A stretch of DNA of 64,000 bases from Emcibacteraceae bacterium (lineage in GTDB: Bacteria; Pseudomonadota; Alphaproteobacteria; Sphingomonadales; Emcibacteraceae). The notes below the pieces were generated by a model that saw only the letters and a list, made by a program, of their open reading frames with translations, did no database searches and was not told the DNA's origin. This document shows positions 45,140-53,637 of this stretch, one piece after another (the stretch's first letter is position 1; each line of letters starts with the position of its first letter). The stretch covers positions 124,001 through 188,000 of the forward strand of contig JAWKXO010000003.1 of NCBI GenBank assembly GCA_041396985.1, written 5' to 3'. Position numbers and translations under genes: made by a program.

Positions 45140-46304
45140 GGTTTAAAATCATTTCCATAAAGCGGTCAAAAAGATAGTGGCTGTCCTGCGGCCCGGGGCT
45201 TGCCTCCGGATGATGCTGAACGGAAAAGGCTGGCTTATCCGTCAGTTCAATGCCGCAGCATGTTTTGTCAAAAAGGGATATATGGCTCATTCTTACGCCA
45301 TCGGGCAAGGTTTCCTTGTCAACCATGAAGCCGTGATTCATTGAGGTAATTTCAACTTTATTTGTATTAAAGTCCATAACCGGATGGTTTGCACCACGAT
45401 GCCCCTGATGCATTTTTGAGGTTTTAGCACCAACAGCAAGACCAAGAATTTGGTGTCCAAGACATATACCAAATAAAGGTATTCCTGTTTCCAGCAGTTT
45501 ATTGATTACTGGAATTGCATATTGGCCTGTAGCTGCAGGATCACCAGGGCCATTTGAAAGAAAAATTCCGTCCGGTTTATAGGACAATATATGCTCAGCT
45601 GTAGCATCGGCTGGCACAACGGTCACTTTTGCACCCGTCGAAGCCAGACACCTTAAAATATTGCGTTTGATACCATAATCAACGGCAACAACATGTGCTT
45701 TTGGTTTTTCCAGTTTCCCATAGCCCTTTTTCAGGGTCCAGCGAACTTCGTCCCAAGTGTAATCTTCTTTGCAGCTTACCTCAATCGCAAGATCCAGGCC
45801 TTCCAGGCTGGGGCATTCTTTGGCGCGGGCGGTAAGTGCAGAAATATCGAACTTTCCTTCCGGATTAAAGGATATAATACCGTTCGGGGCACCGTTTTGT
45901 CGAATGTACCTAGTAAGCTTTCTTGTATCAATGCCAGCAATGCCTGTTAAATTTTGCTTTTTGCACCAGTCATTCAAATGCCCGGCAGATCTGAAATTGG
46001 AAGGTTCCGTAATATCCTGGCGAATGATTAGTCCGCGTGCATATGATCTTCCTGCTTCTTCATCTTCGGGGTTAGTACCTACATTGCCGATGTGAGGGAA
46101 TGTGAAGTTGATTATCTGGCCGGCATAGGATGGGTCGGTTAGAATTTCCTGATATCCGGTCATTGACGTATTGAAACATACTTCACCGACTGTTTCGCCG
46201 ATCCGGCCAATTCCAAATCCCCAAAAAAAAGTTCCGTCTGCCAGCACTAATACGGCTGTAATTTTTTCGTGTGGAGGGTGATTGGCGTTCTTTTTGTCCG
46301 TCAT
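45132..46304 (-). CDS. carA: Carbamoyl-phosphate synthase small subunit
   Basis: The 390-residue glutaminase subunit, which releases ammonia from glutamine and channels it to CarB. The N-terminal CPSase small domain includes CFNTSMTGYQEILTDPSYAG and the C-terminal class I amidotransferase domain has the nucleophile elbow PLFGICLGHQILGLA (catalytic Cys in GICLG) plus HHPEASPGPQD. It starts with MTDKKNANHPPH, a short extension. It overlaps carB by 8 bp. Confidence 0.98.
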   Translation of the reverse strand: MTDKKNANHPPHEKITAVLVLADGTFFWGFGIGRIGETVGEVCFNTSMTGYQEILTDPSYAGQIINFTFPHIGNVGTNPEDEEAGRSYARGLIIRQDITEPSNFRSAGHLNDWCKKQNLTGIAGIDTRKLTRYIRQNGAPNGIISFNPEGKFDISALTARAKECPSLEGLDLAIEVSCKEDYTWDEVRWTLKKGYGKLEKPKAHVVAVDYGIKRNILRCLASTGAKVTVVPADATAEHILSYKPDGIFLSNGPGDPAATGQYAIPVINKLLETGIPLFGICLGHQILGLAVGAKTSKMHQGHRGANHPVMDFNTNKVEITSMNHGFMVDKETLPDGVRMSHISLFDKTCCGIELTDKPAFSVQHHPEASPGPQDSHYLFDRFMEMILNHA

Positions 46305-46626
46305 GAATAATAAGACTTTATATAATTAGATTGCATTAGCATTATGCTGCGGCGCAATTGCAGCTTATCTGTTCTAGCATATTTCAAAGCTTGCACTTGG
46401 AAATACGTAAATTGTCGGGACCATAATAAATAGCTTGGCTTACGTCAAGGGAATATCTTGAGAATAACAAATAAATTTAATCGTTTAAAAACAATGACTT
46501 ATAATATAATTTGCTGTTGCATTATTTTCTGAATTCGGGTAGAGTCTCTCTTTCCTGTAAGAAAAAGCCGACCGACTTTGAGATGTCAATCGTCGGCGTT
46601 TTTGTAGATTAAGGATATAAAACAAT
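46305..46626. other. Divergent promoter region, carA and yqeY-dnaG-rpoD
   Basis: 322 bp without a convincing gene. The left half is the carA leader; the right half contains a TATAAT-type word near 46501-46510 and a strong hairpin with T run (separate entry). A longer minus-strand open frame here overlaps yqeY and looks spurious. Confidence 0.5.
46562..46603 (+). terminator. Terminator-like hairpin in the yqeY leader
   Basis: GCCGAC-CGA pairs with TCG-TCGGC around a 13-nt loop and is followed by TTTTTG, only about 24 bp before the yqeY start on the same strand. The left flank AAAAA makes it plausible in both directions. It could attenuate the yqeY-dnaG-rpoD operon or end a short leader RNA starting near 46510. 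Confidence 0.6.
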
Positions 46627-47079
46627 ATGTTGCGCGATAAATTTAATTCTGCGATGAAAGAGGCAATGAGGTCAAAAGACCGTCGCCGCCTTTCAACCAT
46701 CCGTTTGATTATGGCCGCGGTAAAAGACAGAGACATCTCAGTTCGTACCGAATCGGATAGTAAAGTAGGCGATTCTGAAATTATTGATATTCTTTCCAAA
46801 ATGGTAAAACAGAGGAATGACAGCATCAAAGCCTATCAGGACGCGGGTCGTCTGGAGCTAGCAAAACAGGAAGCTGATGAGATTGAAATTATTCAGGAGT
46901 TTCTTCCGAGACAACTGGATGAGCAGGAAATTGAGGCCGCTGTCAAACAGGCAATTGAAAAAACATCTGCTTCAGGTCTAAAAGATATCGGTAAAATTAT
47001 GGCGTCCCTCAAAGGGGATTATTCCGGTCAGATGGATTTTGCAAAAGCCAGTGCCATGGCTAAAGGGTTTCTCTCTTAA
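46627..47079 (+). CDS. yqeY: GatB/YqeY domain protein
   Basis: A 150-residue helical protein resembling the C-terminal tRNA-binding tail of the GatB amidotransferase subunit. LRDKFNSAMKEAMRSKDRRR, then LSTIRLIMAAVKDRDI, and the late GLKDIGKIMASLKGDYSGQM are family-typical. Its activity is not established. It lies directly upstream of dnaG and rpoD, an arrangement shared by alphaproteobacteria and likely one operon. Confidence 0.95.
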   Translation: MLRDKFNSAMKEAMRSKDRRRLSTIRLIMAAVKDRDISVRTESDSKVGDSEIIDILSKMVKQRNDSIKAYQDAGRLELAKQEADEIEIIQEFLPRQLDEQEIEAAVKQAIEKTSASGLKDIGKIMASLKGDYSGQMDFAKASAMAKGFLS

Positions 47080-47152
47080 ACAGGAATTGAACGGAATAAA
47101 AATCTGTTCTAAAATTTCTGACTGTTATTTTTTGGACTTTTAAGAACCTGAT

Positions 47153-49057
47153 ATGGGATTTTCGCCGGACTTTCTTGATGAGATAAGAAACAGACTTCCA
47201 GTAAGTGACATTGTTGGCCGTAAAGTCCGACTTGTCAGAAAAGGCCGTGAACATCTTGGGCTTTGCCCGTTTCATAACGAAAAAACCCCTTCCTTTACTG
47301 TGAATGATGATAAGGGATTTTATCACTGTTTTGGCTGTGGCGCGCATGGCGATGTAATCAATTTTGTTCTGGAAACCGAAGGGCTTTCCTTCCCTGAGAC
47401 GATTGAAAGACTTGCCGCTCAGGCCGGGCTTCAGATGCCGGAATATACACCGGAGGATAAACAGAAGAACAAAGTAAGAAAAACCCTTTATGATGTTATG
47501 GAGGCGGTGGCACACTGGTTTGAAAGCCAGCTTGTGTCTGCTGCCGGGAGCGAAGGGCGATCATATTTACAGAAACGGGGATTGGCGAAGGAAACAGTTA
47601 AAAAGTTCAGATTAGGATATTCGCCGGATGACAGGACTGCTCTTAAAAATGCGATGTTGGCGCGACCAGAATTTACTGAAGAGATGCTTATAGAGGCGGG
47701 CATGCTTATTCAGCCCGAGGATGGCAGTGAAAGTTATGATCGGTTTCGTGGTCGCGTAATGTTTCCTATCACCGACCGGCAGGGACGGGTGGTTGCCTTT
47801 GGTGGTCGCGCGCTTAAAGATAATGCAAAAGCCAAATATTTAAATTCCCCTGAAACACCGCTATTTCATAAAGGAAGGCTGCTTTATAATTTAAGTGGTG
47901 CAAGAAAAGCTGCTTTTGAAAAGGGCAGGTTGCTGGTCACAGAAGGATATATGGATGTTATTGCCCTGGCACAGGCAGGATTTGAAGAGGCTGTCGCACC
48001 GCTGGGAACTGCAGTTACAGAAGACCAGGTGAGGGAAATGTGGCGGCTAGCACCAGAGCCTTTTATGTGTTTTGACGGGGATCAAGCCGGTCAGCGTGCG
48101 GCAATCAGGGTGGTAGAACGTTCATTATCATTATTAAAGCCTGGCTATTCTCTCAGATTTGTCTATTTGCCGGAAGGAGAGGATCCGGACAGTTTTGTTA
48201 ACGGTCATGGTCGTAAGGCTTTTGAAAAGCTTCTTGAAGAAGGTGTTCCTCTTGCCAGTGTCCTATGGTTGGATCTCATTGGTGATGCCCAATATGATAC
48301 CCCGGAAAAAAGGGCTGGTCTTGAGCAGAAAATTAGCCGTGAGCTTTCCGAAATTAAAGATTCTAAAATTCGGGGATATTATGAAAGCGATTATGGAAAA
48401 CGTCTGAAAAAGCTGTTTGGTGGAGAGTTTGTGCCAGAAATTAACCTTCATGAAAGAGTTGATTCAAATCTGAATAAAAAGAATCAGCAGTCTGAATGGT
48501 GGGGCAATGGAAAAAAAGTAAGTGATTTTAAGCGGGGAAAAACTGAAAAAAGCATTGGGGAACTGCATAAAACTGAAATTGGCAAATCTCGCGATTCATC
48601 AAAAAAAGGCCGGGAAAGGCTAATCATTCTAACGGTTTTGGAGCATCCATGGTTGCTTGAACGACATGAAGAATTATTTGCTACTTTTGAATTCGAATCA
48701 GTTGAGCTTGACAAGGTCCGTAATGAAATAATACGTATAGCAAGTCGCGACTCGAACCTTGAAAAGAAAGACCTGAGGCACCAACTAATAGAAAATGGAT
48801 TGGGCCAGGTGATTGAAATCATATTCAGGCAAGGCGTGTTGACAGCCCATAATTTTATTGGGCCAGAATCTTCGAAGGAAGAAACTGAAGAAAAATGGAA
48901 GCATTGTATTGAGCTTTTTCAATTGGAAAAGCTAGAGAAGGAAATTGCTTCATATGGATCTAAGGATTTGAACGAAGAAGAATATGCGCGCTTGCAAGCC
49001 CTGAAAGTAGAGCATTCAGCAAGCCTAAGGAAGTTGACCACAGCCATGGAACAATAA
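47153..49057 (+). CDS. dnaG: DNA primase
   Basis: The replicative primase (634 residues) that makes RNA primers and is recruited by DnaB helicase. The CHC2 zinc finger has Cys38, His41, Cys59 and Cys62 (LGLCPFHNEKTPSFT..YHCFGCGAHGD). The TOPRIM core follows, with RLLVTEGYMDVIALAQAG and MCFDGDQAGQRAAIR. The C-terminal ~190 residues after a polar linker (around 450-500, rich in Lys and Ser) are the helicase-binding domain. It sits 73 bp after yqeY. Confidence 0.98.
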   Translation: MGFSPDFLDEIRNRLPVSDIVGRKVRLVRKGREHLGLCPFHNEKTPSFTVNDDKGFYHCFGCGAHGDVINFVLETEGLSFPETIERLAAQAGLQMPEYTPEDKQKNKVRKTLYDVMEAVAHWFESQLVSAAGSEGRSYLQKRGLAKETVKKFRLGYSPDDRTALKNAMLARPEFTEEMLIEAGMLIQPEDGSESYDRFRGRVMFPITDRQGRVVAFGGRALKDNAKAKYLNSPETPLFHKGRLLYNLSGARKAAFEKGRLLVTEGYMDVIALAQAGFEEAVAPLGTAVTEDQVREMWRLAPEPFMCFDGDQAGQRAAIRVVERSLSLLKPGYSLRFVYLPEGEDPDSFVNGHGRKAFEKLLEEGVPLASVLWLDLIGDAQYDTPEKRAGLEQKISRELSEIKDSKIRGYYESDYGKRLKKLFGGEFVPEINLHERVDSNLNKKNQQSEWWGNGKKVSDFKRGKTEKSIGELHKTEIGKSRDSSKKGRERLIILTVLEHPWLLERHEELFATFEFESVELDKVRNEIIRIASRDSNLEKKDLRHQLIENGLGQVIEIIFRQGVLTAHNFIGPESSKEETEEKWKHCIELFQLEKLEKEIASYGSKDLNEEEYARLQALKVEHSASLRKLTTAMEQ

Positions 49058-49103
49058 GGTTTCTGGCGGGTTTTGGATATTTATATTAAATCGAGGTTTA
49101 TAA

Positions 49104-51182
49104 ATGGCGCCAAAAGCCACAAAGTCTGATAAAAATGCGGATAATACAGATACTCCGGTCGTAAACAGCCAGGAAGCCGTTAAGAAGATGATCGCCGATG
49201 CTAAAAAGCGCGGTTATATCACTTATGATGAAATGAATGAGGCGCTTCCACAGGATCAGATGTCTTCGGAGCAGATTGAAGATGTTATGACGCTGTTATC
49301 CGAAATGGGCATTAACGTCATTGACAATGCTGATGTTGATTCCGAAACGGAGGATTCAGATGATGATAATAGTCATGATGATGATAATGATGACAATGAT
49401 GACGATCAGTCGGATGACGATTCTGATAAAATAGAAACGAAAACGCCTGCAGATCGGACAGATGACCCTGTTCGAATGTATCTAAGAGAAATGGGAAGTG
49501 TCGAACTTCTTTCCCGTGAAGGCGAAATTGCCATTGCAAAGCGTATTGAAGCCGGTCGAGAGACTATGATTTCCGGCCTTTGCGATAGTCCGCTTACCTT
49601 TAATGCCCTGGCTGCATGGGGTGAGATGCTGGCTGAAGAAGAAATTCTTCTACGGGATGTCATTGATCTGGATGCCATGTATGGTAATGATCCTACCCAG
49701 GAAACAGATGAGACATCTTCAGGTTCTGAAAATGATGACATTGATGACACTGATGTTGAAGATAAATCCGAGCAGGAAGTCATAGAAAAAAAGAAAGAAA
49801 AGGTTACGAAAAAGAACCTTGATGATGATTATGACGACTTGGATGACGAAGGGGATGGGGAAGACGACGAAGAAGAAGATGACGATGATGACGATGATGA
49901 TGAAGATGGCGCAACAATGTCACTTGCCACCATGGAACAGGCGCTTCAGCCAAGGGTAATGGAAATATTCACCCAAATAGGCAACACATACAAAAAGTTT
50001 TCTAAGCTACAGGTTCTTCGCCATGAATCCAATATCGGCAATACCGAACTAACTTCAACGCAGGAAAAAAGGTACCGTAAATTAAGTGATGAGCTTATTG
50101 AGCTTGTTAATAATCTGCGTCTCAATAATAACCGTATCGAAGCTCTGCTTGAACAGCTTTATCATTCAAGCAAAAGACTGATGGGGCTTGAAGGTAAGAT
50201 GCTGCGTCTTGCTGAAAGATATAAAGTCAGCCGTAAATCCTATCTGGATAATTACTGGGGTCGGGAACTTGATCCGGACTGGATCGACGAGATGTCAAAG
50301 GAAAAGGGCAAAGGCTGGAACAGCTTTATTACTTCGGAACGGGAAATTTTGCAGAATATGCGGGATCAGGTTTCTGAAATTGCCAAGGATGTCGGCTTAA
50401 ATATTACTGAATTTCGTGTTATCGTAAATAAAGTTCAGAAAGGCGAAAAAGAAGCCCGCATTGCCAAAAAGGAAATGGTGGAAGCCAACCTGCGCCTTGT
50501 TATATCCATAGCTAAAAAATACACCAACCGTGGTCTTCAGTTTCTTGATCTTATTCAGGAAGGAAATATCGGCCTGATGAAAGCTGTGGATAAATTTGAA
50601 TACCGTCGTGGCTATAAATTCTCAACCTATGCCACATGGTGGATCAGGCAGGCCATTACCCGGTCAATTGCTGACCAGGCGCGTACAATCCGTATTCCGG
50701 TCCATATGATTGAAACCATCAATAAACTGGTGCGGACAGGTCGACAGATGATGCATGAAATTGGCCGTGAAGCCACACCGGAAGAGCTGGCAGCCCGTCT
50801 GTCGATGCCACTTGAAAAAGTCCGTAAAGTGATGAAAATTGCCAAGGAACCGATTTCTCTTGAAACACCAATTGGTGACGAGGAAGACAGCCATCTTGGT
50901 GATTTTATAGAAGACAAAAATGCGATACTTCCAGTGGATAGCGCGATACAAACCAACCTTCGTGATACAACAACACGGGTTCTCGCATCCCTTACTCCAC
51001 GTGAGGAAAGGGTGCTTCGGATGCGGTTTGGGATCGGTATGAATACCGATCATACGCTTGAGGAAGTGGGGCAGCAATTCTCAGTAACCCGGGAGCGGAT
51101 CCGGCAGATTGAGGCTAAGGCCCTGCGCAAGCTTAAGCATCCAAGCCGCTCACGAAAATTAAGAAGTTTTCTGGATAAATAA
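49104..51182 (+). CDS. rpoD: Primary sigma factor RpoD with very acidic inserts
   Basis: The housekeeping sigma factor (692 residues), binding -10/-35 promoters. Region 1.1 (about 20-75), the 1.2 block DPVRMYLREMGSVELLSREG, core region 2 with GLQFLDLIQEGNIGLMKAVD and YATWWIRQAITRSI, and region 4.2 SVTRERIRQIEAKALRKLKH are intact. Two acidic blocks are notable: residues 79-110 and about 200-268, nearly all Asp, Glu and Ser with eight Asp in a row. The second lies in the non-conserved region that is variable in this class. It closes the yqeY-dnaG-rpoD operon. Confidence 0.98.
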   Translation: MAPKATKSDKNADNTDTPVVNSQEAVKKMIADAKKRGYITYDEMNEALPQDQMSSEQIEDVMTLLSEMGINVIDNADVDSETEDSDDDNSHDDDNDDNDDDQSDDDSDKIETKTPADRTDDPVRMYLREMGSVELLSREGEIAIAKRIEAGRETMISGLCDSPLTFNALAAWGEMLAEEEILLRDVIDLDAMYGNDPTQETDETSSGSENDDIDDTDVEDKSEQEVIEKKKEKVTKKNLDDDYDDLDDEGDGEDDEEEDDDDDDDDEDGATMSLATMEQALQPRVMEIFTQIGNTYKKFSKLQVLRHESNIGNTELTSTQEKRYRKLSDELIELVNNLRLNNNRIEALLEQLYHSSKRLMGLEGKMLRLAERYKVSRKSYLDNYWGRELDPDWIDEMSKEKGKGWNSFITSEREILQNMRDQVSEIAKDVGLNITEFRVIVNKVQKGEKEARIAKKEMVEANLRLVISIAKKYTNRGLQFLDLIQEGNIGLMKAVDKFEYRRGYKFSTYATWWIRQAITRSIADQARTIRIPVHMIETINKLVRTGRQMMHEIGREATPEELAARLSMPLEKVRKVMKIAKEPISLETPIGDEEDSHLGDFIEDKNAILPVDSAIQTNLRDTTTRVLASLTPREERVLRMRFGIGMNTDHTLEEVGQQFSVTRERIRQIEAKALRKLKHPSRSRKLRSFLDK

Positions 51183-51187
51183 ACCTC

Positions 51188-51215
51188 TAAAGCCCGCTGA
51201 TATCAGCGGGCTTTA
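51188..51215 (+). terminator. rpoD terminator
   Basis: TAAAGCCCGCTGA and TCAGCGGGCTTTA form a near-perfect 13-bp palindrome just after the rpoD stop. The T tract is short (CTTTA), so this may need to act with other sequence, but position and strength suit an operon end. Confidence 0.8.
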
Positions 51216-51290
51216 AAAAATTTGCAAAAATGCAAATTCCCCTCTGTTCATTTTTTTTATTATCTGCTACTTAAGCAGTCTTGTTTTTGG

Positions 51291-51367
51291 GGGCCTGTAG
51301 CTCAGTTGGTTAGAGCAAACCGCTCATAACGGTTTGGTCGTAGGTTCGAGTCCTACCAGGCCCACCA
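51291..51367 (+). tRNA. tRNA with CAT anticodon, probably tRNA-Ile2
   Basis: A 77-nt cloverleaf with encoded CCA: acceptor GGGCCTG/CAGGCCC, D-arm GCTC/GAGC, anticodon stem AACCG/CGGTT with loop CTCATAA (anticodon at 51325-51327) and T-stem GTAGG/CCTAC with TTCGAGT. CAT could be elongator Met or lysidine-modified Ile2. The stem sequence and the position after rpoD match the alphaproteobacterial Ile2 type rather than elongator Met (whose anticodon stem is different, as I recall), so I favour Ile2. It should require TilS, not seen in this window. Confidence 0.9.
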
Positions 51368-51375
51368 TTTATTTT

Positions 51376-51972
51376 TTATGTCAGTGCATTAAACCGCTTG
51401 GAAGCATTCTCCCAGTTGACGAGTTTTTCAAAAAATTTATCTACATATCTGTTTCGTTCATTTTTATAATCCAGATAATAGGCATGTTCCCAGACATCGA
51501 TATTTAAAAGTGCCTGATTTAATTCGGCAACGGGTATTTCCGCATCATCGCCGCTTAAGATTTCCAGGCTGTTATTCCTGAATACGAGCCATGCATAACC
51601 GCTGCCGAATTTGTCAATGCTGCATTGTTTAAATTCTTTAATAAATTGGTCGAATGAGCCAAAATCTTTCTCAATCTGAGTTGCCAATGCACCGACAGGT
51701 TTTTGACCACCATTTGGTGACATCGAATTCCAATATAAGGTATGGTTCCATACCTGGGCCGTTAAATTGAATAATTTCTGGTTATTATTGCGTGATTTCA
51801 AAATAATTTCTTCCAGGCTGAGTTTTTCTAGGTCGGTGCCTTTGGTAATATCTATCGCTTTGGTTAAATAGCCCTGATGGTGTTTGTAGTAATGGGTTTT
51901 CACAGTCTCTTCCGAGATATGAGGTTCTAAAGCATCGGTTTCATAGGGTAAAACAGGTAAAGTTAATTCCAT
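51376..51972 (-). CDS. sodB: Superoxide dismutase, Fe/Mn family
   Basis: A 198-residue Fe/Mn superoxide dismutase, probably cytoplasmic (no signal peptide). The N-terminal helix hairpin has the ligand His in LEPHISEETVKTHYYKHHQG. The second ligand region is WNHTLYWNSMSP, and the C-terminal ligands are in IDVWEHAYYLDYKNERNRYV. The metal cannot be decided securely from sequence; I use sodB because the residues look more iron-type, but Mn is possible. It lies 87 bp downstream of the CBS gene, possibly the end of the respiratory run. Confidence 0.9.
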   Translation of the reverse strand: MELTLPVLPYETDALEPHISEETVKTHYYKHHQGYLTKAIDITKGTDLEKLSLEEIILKSRNNNQKLFNLTAQVWNHTLYWNSMSPNGGQKPVGALATQIEKDFGSFDQFIKEFKQCSIDKFGSGYAWLVFRNNSLEILSGDDAEIPVAELNQALLNIDVWEHAYYLDYKNERNRYVDKFFEKLVNWENASKRFNALT

Positions 51973-52059
51973 AAATAATTTCCTTTTAAAAATTTAGTTA
52001 AGTTCATGTTTAATGATGAGCCAGCCAATGGAAAGGCGGGTATTAGAAATCAGGTCCTG

Positions 52060-52503
52060 TTATCTATAGCCAATACCCACTACATAGTCTTTTAGAAGCG
52101 CCTCTTCATACTGTGCATCTTTAAGAAGTTCATGAAGGGTGTCTTTGGCATTTAAAACGGCAATCGGGACGTTATTTTCATCAATTACAGGAACATGGGT
52201 GATACCGGATTCTTTCATGATTTCCCATACGTCATATAACAAGCTGTCTGTTTTGCAGAATATAATATCCCGGGTCATTATTTTATCCGCCATTGTTGTG
52301 CAACTATTGCCATGACAATGGCTTATCTGGCGGACAATGTCTGTTTTGCTGATTATTCCGACCATAGAGCCGTCATTACTACAGACAACGACAATCCCGT
52401 TATGCTTTTCAGATAAAATTCGGGCAGCGTCTATTAAGGGCGCATTGTCACTTATGGTATAAAGCGCATCGGAGATTTTATATAGAATAGATTTAATATA
52501 CAT
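52060..52503 (-). CDS. Two-CBS-domain protein
   Basis: A 147-residue tandem CBS (Bateman) module. CBS1 is around residues 5-65 with ILSEKHNGIVVVCSNDGSM and VGIISKTDIVRQI; CBS2 is around 75-130 with VWEMK-like WEIMKESGITHVPVIDENN and IAVLNAKDTL. Such modules bind adenine nucleotides. A Cys/His cluster HCHGNSC sits between the two, unusual and possibly metal-binding. It lies between the DUF2189 gene and sod on the same strand. Confidence 0.85.
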   Translation of the reverse strand: MYIKSILYKISDALYTISDNAPLIDAARILSEKHNGIVVVCSNDGSMVGIISKTDIVRQISHCHGNSCTTMADKIMTRDIIFCKTDSLLYDVWEIMKESGITHVPVIDENNVPIAVLNAKDTLHELLKDAQYEEALLKDYVVGIGYR

Positions 52504-52591
52504 ATGAATTTCTTTTCATGATGATAGCCAAATTGGATTTAAACTTTAAGCAAAAAACATCGTTATCTAATTTTTTTATTTTTAAATTCTG

Positions 52592-53377
52592 TTAGCAGTC
52601 TATCTCCTTATAAGCATGCCATGTGCTATGTCCCAGCCATGGAAAAATAATGACTAATCCGAACAGGCCTGTTGCCAGACACAGAAGGAATAATATTAAA
52701 ATAATAAAACCCCAGACTACAGCAACCTTCATATTATGCCAGGCAAGGGCCATACTTGTTCCCATTGCTGTAAAGGCATCGACTTTTTTATCCAGCAGCA
52801 TGGGAATGGAAAAAGCGCTGACCGCAAAAGAAAAGGAAGCAAATAAGCCACCGACTGCACTGCCGACAATTAGCAATCCCCATCCGGTGGGGGTGGTGAA
52901 TACAGTATTTATAATGTGATCAAACCCGGAAAAGGGTACCATGCCAAAAAAAAGTGCATAAAGCAGGAAGGCTGCCCGTAACCACATCACCATAATTAGA
53001 CCGAGGACTACACCGACCAATAATATCTGCCCCAGGGTTTTTCCCCGAATTGACAGCATTTTGGCCATAGAAACGGTTTCTTTTTCTGAAATTCTGCGGC
53101 TTTTTTCATAAAGACCGACGGCAAGAGCAGGGCCAACAATCATAAAGCCGGCAAAGGCAGAAAACACAAGATATTCGGCATTAATGATAAAAAGAACATA
53201 GATAATCAGGACAGACAATAAGAAGATAAATGATCCGTAAAGTAAACTGGTGGCTGGAAATAACCATAGGTCGGCCCATCCGGCGGATAGCCATCTGAAT
53301 GGCGTATTCCATTCCATGTTTTTCGCAAATTTGCGTCTCGGATTTACGAACTGTACCTCTGCTTGTTTAGTGTTCAT
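52592..53377 (-). CDS. DUF2189 multi-pass membrane protein
   Basis: A 261-residue membrane protein, six predicted helices (for example LWLFPATSLLYGSFIFLLSV, LVGVVLGLIMVMWLRAAFLL, VAVVWGFIILILFLLCLATG). It matches the DUF2189 family, commonly found beside cytochrome oxidase genes; function unknown. Here it directly follows the cbb3 oxidase block, consistent with that link. A conserved IIFPWLGHSTWHAYKE motif lies near the C-terminus. Confidence 0.85.
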   Translation of the reverse strand: MNTKQAEVQFVNPRRKFAKNMEWNTPFRWLSAGWADLWLFPATSLLYGSFIFLLSVLIIYVLFIINAEYLVFSAFAGFMIVGPALAVGLYEKSRRISEKETVSMAKMLSIRGKTLGQILLVGVVLGLIMVMWLRAAFLLYALFFGMVPFSGFDHIINTVFTTPTGWGLLIVGSAVGGLFASFSFAVSAFSIPMLLDKKVDAFTAMGTSMALAWHNMKVAVVWGFIILILFLLCLATGLFGLVIIFPWLGHSTWHAYKEIDC

Positions 53378-53416
53378 AATTTTTCACCCTTGTTTATGGC
53401 TTGTCCATTAATCATT

Positions 53417-53614
53417 TTAACAACTTGAACTCGCCGCTCTGAATGCGTTCCCGGCTTCATCAATTGATTTATAATGAGCCACACATGCTGGCTGCGAATT
53501 GACTGACACATACACAAGATGAATATTAGCCCCGATCACGAGCATAAGAACCAGTATTCCGGCAAATGACCAAAATACTTTTGAGTTCAAACAGATGAAT
53601 AGAATGTTCGACAA
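53417..53614 (-). CDS. Small membrane protein after ccoP
   Basis: A 65-residue open frame with a TTG start at 53614, one hydrophobic helix (VFWSFAGILVLMLVIGANI) and a C-terminal tail with two Cys (QPACVAHYKSIDEAGNAFRA, ending SSSC). I do not recognise it. It lies 23 bp downstream of ccoP and in the same direction, so is likely a cbb3-linked accessory or assembly peptide. No good ribosome-binding site confirms the start. Confidence 0.5.
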   Translation of the reverse strand: MSNILFICLNSKVFWSFAGILVLMLVIGANIHLVYVSVNSQPACVAHYKSIDEAGNAFRAASSSC

Positions 53615-53637
53615 GGCAGCTATTTTCTTCCTGGTGG

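Noticed and set aside
46485..46829. 114-codon minus-strand open frame across the yqeY start
   Set aside because: It is antisense to the conserved yqeY N-terminus and includes the terminator hairpin; no support.
51291..51367. Elongator tRNA-Met
   Set aside because: The anticodon is CAT, but the stem and acceptor sequence match the Ile2 type that I know from alphaproteobacteria; the call remains probable, not proven.
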